16,196 nucleotides of DNA from an uncultured Eubacteriales bacterium. Its GTDB lineage: Bacteria > Bacillota > Clostridia > Christensenellales > CAG-138. A program made the translations under genes and the position numbers. The notes beneath the pieces are model-generated. The model was not told the DNA's origin and did not search any database. It worked only from the letters and a program-made list of their open reading frames with translations. The stretch is from NCBI GenBank assembly GCA_900550525.1, contig URSN01000038.1, positions 1 through 16,196 on the forward strand, written 5' to 3'. Position 1 is the first letter of the stretch, and each line of letters opens with the position of its first letter. Positions 13,098 to 16,196 of the stretch are shown in pieces.

Positions 13098-13997
13098 ATG
13101 AAGAACATGAGGAAATGGTTTGCGGCGGCGCTGTGCGTTGTGCTCGCGCTGGCCATGATCGGCTGCGGCAATCAGCCCGCCGGGGACGGCGAGGGCGCGG
13201 CCTTTGATGCGAGCAGGGCGATCACGGTCGTCTCGCGCGAGGACGGCTCCGGCACGCGCAGCGCGTTTGTCGAGCTCACGGGCGTGCTCGCCGAGGATGA
13301 GAGCGGCGAGGAGGTCGACAGGACGACCGTGGACGCCGTCACCACCAGCAGCACCAACGTCATGATGACGACGGTTGCCGGCAACGAGTACGCCATCGGC
13401 TACATCTCGCTGGGCTCGCTCAACGAGACGGTCAAGGCGCTGAGCATCGACGGCACGGCCGCCACGGCGGAGAACGTCGCCAACGGCTCGTACAAGATTG
13501 CGCGCCCGTTTAATATTGCCTATAAGGGCAGCTTGAGCGCGGTTGCGCAGGACTTCGTAGACTTCATCCTGTCCGCCGATGGACAGGCGGTCATCGAAGC
13601 GGAAGGCTACATCGCGGTGGACGCGGCTGCGGCGGCCTACGCCGGCAGCAAGCCCGCGGGTAGCGTGACGATTTCCGGCTCCTCCTCGGTCACGCCGGTC
13701 ATGGAGAAGCTCAAGGAGGCCTATGAGGCCATCAACCCCGACGCGGACATCGCCGTGACGCAGAGCGACTCGTCCACCGGCATGTCGGACGCGATCAACG
13801 GCATCAGCGACATCGGCATGGCGTCCCGCGCCGTGAAGGACAGCGAGCTGGCCGAGGGCCTGACGGCCGTGACCATCGCCACCGACGGCATCGCCGTGAT
13901 CGTGAACAACAACAACCCGGCCGCGGACATGACCGTGGACGAGGTGCAGGCGATCTACACCGGCAGCACCACCACGTGGGAGGGCCTCGTCGGCTGA
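13098..13997 (+). CDS. pstS: phosphate ABC transporter substrate-binding lipoprotein PstS, permuted domain order
   Basis: Extracytoplasmic phosphate-binding protein feeding PstCA. The 299-aa product starts with a lipoprotein signal peptide: basic MKNMRKW, a hydrophobic core and lipobox MIGC with Cys23. Phosphate-contacting motifs are SREDGSGTR (46-54), SGSSSVTP (193-200) and SDSSTGMSDA (223-232). In ordinary PstS the SGSSS/DSSTG half comes first and leads through YTGxxxxW into the SREDGSGTR half. Here the halves are swapped, and the protein ends at YTGSTTTWEGLVG. The ATG at 13098 is chosen for the signal peptide; AGGAGG (13080-13085) lies 12 nt upstream, and ATG 13107 is an alternative. No convincing -10/-35 pair is seen in 12923-13097. 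A Pho-box-like TTTACA-N5-TTGATT is at 13008-13024. pstC follows after 4 bp. Confidence 0.93.
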   Translation: MKNMRKWFAAALCVVLALAMIGCGNQPAGDGEGAAFDASRAITVVSREDGSGTRSAFVELTGVLAEDESGEEVDRTTVDAVTTSSTNVMMTTVAGNEYAIGYISLGSLNETVKALSIDGTAATAENVANGSYKIARPFNIAYKGSLSAVAQDFVDFILSADGQAVIEAEGYIAVDAAAAAYAGSKPAGSVTISGSSSVTPVMEKLKEAYEAINPDADIAVTQSDSSTGMSDAINGISDIGMASRAVKDSELAEGLTAVTIATDGIAVIVNNNNPAADMTVDEVQAIYTGSTTTWEGLVG

Positions 13998-14001
13998 CGG
14001 T

Positions 14002-14943
14002 ATGCAGCAAACAAGCGGACATTCCCCTTCAAAACGCGGCGGCATGGCGGGGCGGGGCCCCGCCTCCGCCGCGCCTTTTGCCGCGGCGGCCGGGCGGCGC
14101 GCGCTGGAGCATGGCGCAAAGGCGCTCTTCCTGCTGGCGGCGTGCGTGTCCATCGCGGCGGTCGTGGTCATCTGCGTGTTCCTGTTTGCCAACGGCGCGC
14201 CCGCCATCTTCAAGATCGGCCCCGGCAACTTCCTGCTGGGCACGACCTGGCGGCCGGGCAACGACCTGTACGGCATCTTCCCGATGATCCTCGGCAGCCT
14301 GTACGTGACCGCGGGGGCGATCCTGCTGGGCGTGCCCGTCGGGCTGCTGACGGCGATGTACCTTTCCCGCTTTGCGCCAAGGCGGGTGGAGAAGCTCCTC
14401 AGCCCCGCGGTGGAGCTGCTCTCGGGCATCCCGTCGGTGGTGTACGGGTTTTTCGGCATGGTGGTGCTCGTGCCGCTGGTGCGCACGGTGTTCGGCGGCG
14501 ACGGCATGTCGATCCTGACGGCGTCGGTGCTGCTGGGCATCATGATCCTGCCGACGATCATCACCGTGTCGCGCAGCGCGCTCGACGCCGTGCCGGAGCA
14601 GTATTACGAGGGCGCGCTGGCGCTGGGCGCGAGCCATGAGCGCAGCGTGTTCACCATCGTGCTGCCGGCGGCCAAATCCGGCGTGCTGGCGGGCGTGATC
14701 CTCGGCGTGGGCCGCGCCATCGGCGAGACGATGGCGGTCATCATGGTCGCGGGCAACCAGCCGCGCGTCCCCTCGAGCATCCTTGAGGGCGTGCGCACGC
14801 TGACGACGAACATCGTGCTGGAGATGGGCTATGCGGCCGACCTGCACCGCGAGGCGCTCATCGCCACGGCGGTGGTGCTGTTCGTGTTCATCCTGCTCAT
14901 CAACGCGCTGTTCGCGGCGGTCAAACGGAGGCAGAGGATATGA
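14002..14943 (+). CDS. pstC: phosphate ABC transporter permease PstC
   Basis: Inner-membrane subunit of the high-affinity phosphate importer, forming the channel with PstA. 313 aa. A cytoplasmic, Ala/Gly/Pro/Arg-rich N-terminus (1-38) is followed by a first membrane helix (about 41-63), a periplasmic-side loop with GTTWRPGNDLYGIFPMILGS (80-99), and further helices. The EAA-like coupling loop EGALALGASHERS (203-215) contacts the ATPase, and RAIGETMAV (238-246) is typical of PstC. The ATG at 14002 has no SD and begins 4 bp after the pstS stop, so initiation is probably by coupling. ATG 14044 is an alternative that would drop 14 residues of the odd N-terminus. The stop overlaps pstA by 4 bp. Confidence 0.93.
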   Translation: MQQTSGHSPSKRGGMAGRGPASAAPFAAAAGRRALEHGAKALFLLAACVSIAAVVVICVFLFANGAPAIFKIGPGNFLLGTTWRPGNDLYGIFPMILGSLYVTAGAILLGVPVGLLTAMYLSRFAPRRVEKLLSPAVELLSGIPSVVYGFFGMVVLVPLVRTVFGGDGMSILTASVLLGIMILPTIITVSRSALDAVPEQYYEGALALGASHERSVFTIVLPAAKSGVLAGVILGVGRAIGETMAVIMVAGNQPRVPSSILEGVRTLTTNIVLEMGYAADLHREALIATAVVLFVFILLINALFAAVKRRQRI

Positions 14944-15857
14944 AGCGCAACGCGAGCGCATGCCCGGCGGCGCGGCCCGCGGCGCAGAGCGCCTTCCCGG
15001 ACCCGGCGCGGCGCCTTGCCCGCCAGCGGGCGGCGAACTTCCTGCTGCGGCTGCTGGTGCGGCTCGCCTCGCTCCTCACGGCGGGCGTGCTGCTGTTTCT
15101 GGTGGGCTACATCCTCGTGATGGGCGTGCCCAACCTCAAGCCCTCGCTGTTCGCGTGGGAATACAATTCGGAGAACGTCTCGCTCGTGCCGGCGGCGATC
15201 AACACGCTGTTCACGATCATCCTGACGCTGCTGATCTGCCTGCCGCTGGGCATCGGCGCGGCGATCTACCTGGTGGAATACACCGGGCGCGGCAACCGGC
15301 TGGTGGGGCTTGTGCGCATCACGGCGGAGACGCTCTCGGGCATCCCGTCCATCGTGTACGGCCTGTTCGGGATGCTGTGCTTTGTGACGGCGCTGCACTG
15401 GGGCCGCAGCATCCTCGCGGGCGCGTGCACGCTCGCGGTGATGATCCTGCCGGTCATCATGCGCACGACGGAGGAGGCGCTCAAGGCCGTGCCGGATACC
15501 TACCGCGAGGGGAGCTTCGGCCTTGGCGCGGGGCGGCTGAGGACGGTATTCCGCATCGTGCTGCCGCCGGCCATGCCGGGCATCCTCGCGGGCGTGATCC
15601 TCGCCATCGGCCGCATCGTGGGCGAGAGCGCGGCGCTGATCTACACCGCCGGCACGATACCGGAGCTGGCGCAGGCGCTCGGCGATTCGGCGCGCACGCT
15701 GTCGGTGCACATGTACGTCATCTCCAACGAGGGCCTGTACGTGAACGAGGCGTACGCCACGGCCGTGGTGCTGTTGGTCATCGTGGGGCTGGTGAACGCG
15801 CTTTCGGCGGCGCTGGCCAGGCGCATCGCCGGCGGCGCGAAGAAGAAGGAGGGATAG
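14940..15857 (+). CDS. pstA: phosphate ABC transporter permease PstA
   Basis: Second membrane subunit of the phosphate importer. 305 aa with a polar, Ala/Arg-rich N-terminus (1-33), a first helix at about 34-62, then [20 protein letters not shown] (73-92) and [16 protein letters not shown] (101-116), all typical of PstA. The coupling loop [20 protein letters not shown] (190-209) and [10 protein letters not shown] (224-233) mirror those of PstC. The ATG at 14940 shares ATGA with the pstC stop, and GGAGG lies just upstream. It is followed 4 bp later by pstB, so the four genes form one operon. Confidence 0.94.
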   Translation: MKRNASACPAARPAAQSAFPDPARRLARQRAANFLLRLLVRLASLLTAGVLLFLVGYILVMGVPNLKPSLFAWEYNSENVSLVPAAINTLFTIILTLLICLPLGIGAAIYLVEYTGRGNRLVGLVRITAETLSGIPSIVYGLFGMLCFVTALHWGRSILAGACTLAVMILPVIMRTTEEALKAVPDTYREGSFGLGAGRLRTVFRIVLPPAMPGILAGVILAIGRIVGESAALIYTAGTIPELAQALGDSARTLSVHMYVISNEGLYVNEAYATAVVLLVIVGLVNALSAALARRIAGGAKKKEG

Positions 15858-15861
15858 GGAG

Positions 15862-16196
15862 ATGGAAGAGATCATCGGCCGGCAGGCCGCCGCGGGCGCG
15901 GCGGAGAAGATCGGCATTTGCGGATTGGACCTGTACTACGGGCAGTTCCGGGCGCTCAAGCAGGTGGACATGGCCATCCGCGAAAACGAGATCACCGCGT
16001 TCATCGGCCCGTCCGGCTGCGGCAAGAGCACGCTGCTTCGGACGCTCAACCGCATGAACGACCTCATCGAGGGCTGCCGCATCACCGGCAGCGTGACGCT
16101 CGACGGGGAGGACGTCTACGGCGGCATGGACGTAAACCTGCTGCGGCGGCGCGTGGGCATGGTGTTCCAAAAGCCCAACCCGTTCCCCATGAGCAT
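15862..16196 (+). CDS. pstB: phosphate ABC transporter ATP-binding protein PstB, 3' end outside window
   Basis: Cytoplasmic ATPase of the phosphate importer; 111 codons are visible. Walker [10 protein letters not shown] (49-57), [10 protein letters not shown] (62-71) and the Q-loop [11 protein letters not shown] (101-111, Gln103) are characteristic of PstB among ABC ATPases. The signature, Walker B and H-loop lie beyond the window. The ATG at 15862 has GGGAG immediately before it and AGGAGGG slightly further up, overlapping the end of pstA. A phoU gene would be the usual next neighbour but cannot be seen. Confidence 0.95.
   Translation, partial: MEEIIGRQAAAGAAEKIGICGLDLYYGQFRALKQVDMAIRENEITAFIGPSGCGKSTLLRTLNRMNDLIEGCRITGSVTLDGEDVYGGMDVNLLRRRVGMVFQKPNPFPMS

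Overview
The window looks like chromosome from a GC-rich, strictly anaerobic, fermentative member of the Firmicutes, most likely class Clostridia. The signs are two [FeFe]-hydrogenase-fold proteins, a bifunctional AdhE, a pyrimidine-nucleoside phosphorylase of the Gram-positive type, strong GGAGG ribosome binding sites, TATAAT/TTGACA promoters and a lipoprotein PstS. I cannot name the genus. Protein genes fill almost all of it. I see no rRNA, tRNA, CRISPR array, transposase or integrase. Very high GC leaves several frames open over long distances, so large antisense ORFs here are artefacts.

Layout: (1) 1-2977, minus strand: nitroreductase -> pyrimidine-nucleoside phosphorylase -> RsmA/KsgA (runs off the left edge), read from an extended -10 promoter near 3044. 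(2) 3239-3871, plus strand: 5-formyltetrahydrofolate cyclo-ligase with a textbook promoter. (3) 3872-4283: non-coding convergent spacer packed with A/T-rich palindromes and direct repeats, resembling a dispersed intergenic repeat. (4) 4284-5720, minus: a group B-type monomeric [FeFe]-hydrogenase with its own promoter and a terminator. (5) 5904-12834, minus: a tightly packed, probably single operon adhE -> APH-fold kinase -> thioredoxin-like [2Fe-2S] ferredoxin -> FlK-like acyl-CoA thioesterase -> PAS-containing sensory-type [FeFe]-hydrogenase -> SpoIIE/PP2C phosphatase with an unassigned C-terminal domain. It is closed by a terminator directly before the group B hydrogenase promoter. (6) 13098-16196, plus: pstS-pstC-pstA-pstB (pstB runs off the right edge), a phosphate ABC importer divergent from adhE.

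The most interesting part is region 5 with region 4. Four consecutive genes overlap at their ends, which implies coordinated production of a [2Fe-2S] protein, a thioesterase, an H-cluster sensor and a phosphatase. They sit behind the ethanol-forming AdhE and in front of an H2-metabolising enzyme. The simplest reading is a redox- or H2-sensing phospho-signalling module that balances disposal of reducing equivalents between ethanol and H2, with the thioesterase and kinase as unexplained extra members. The signalling link is inference; the gene order, overlaps and motifs are read from the sequence.

Other items worth attention are a circularly permuted PstS, a low-complexity insertion in the C-terminal part of RsmA, a palindromic repeat cluster, and structured leaders in front of adhE and the group B hydrogenase.
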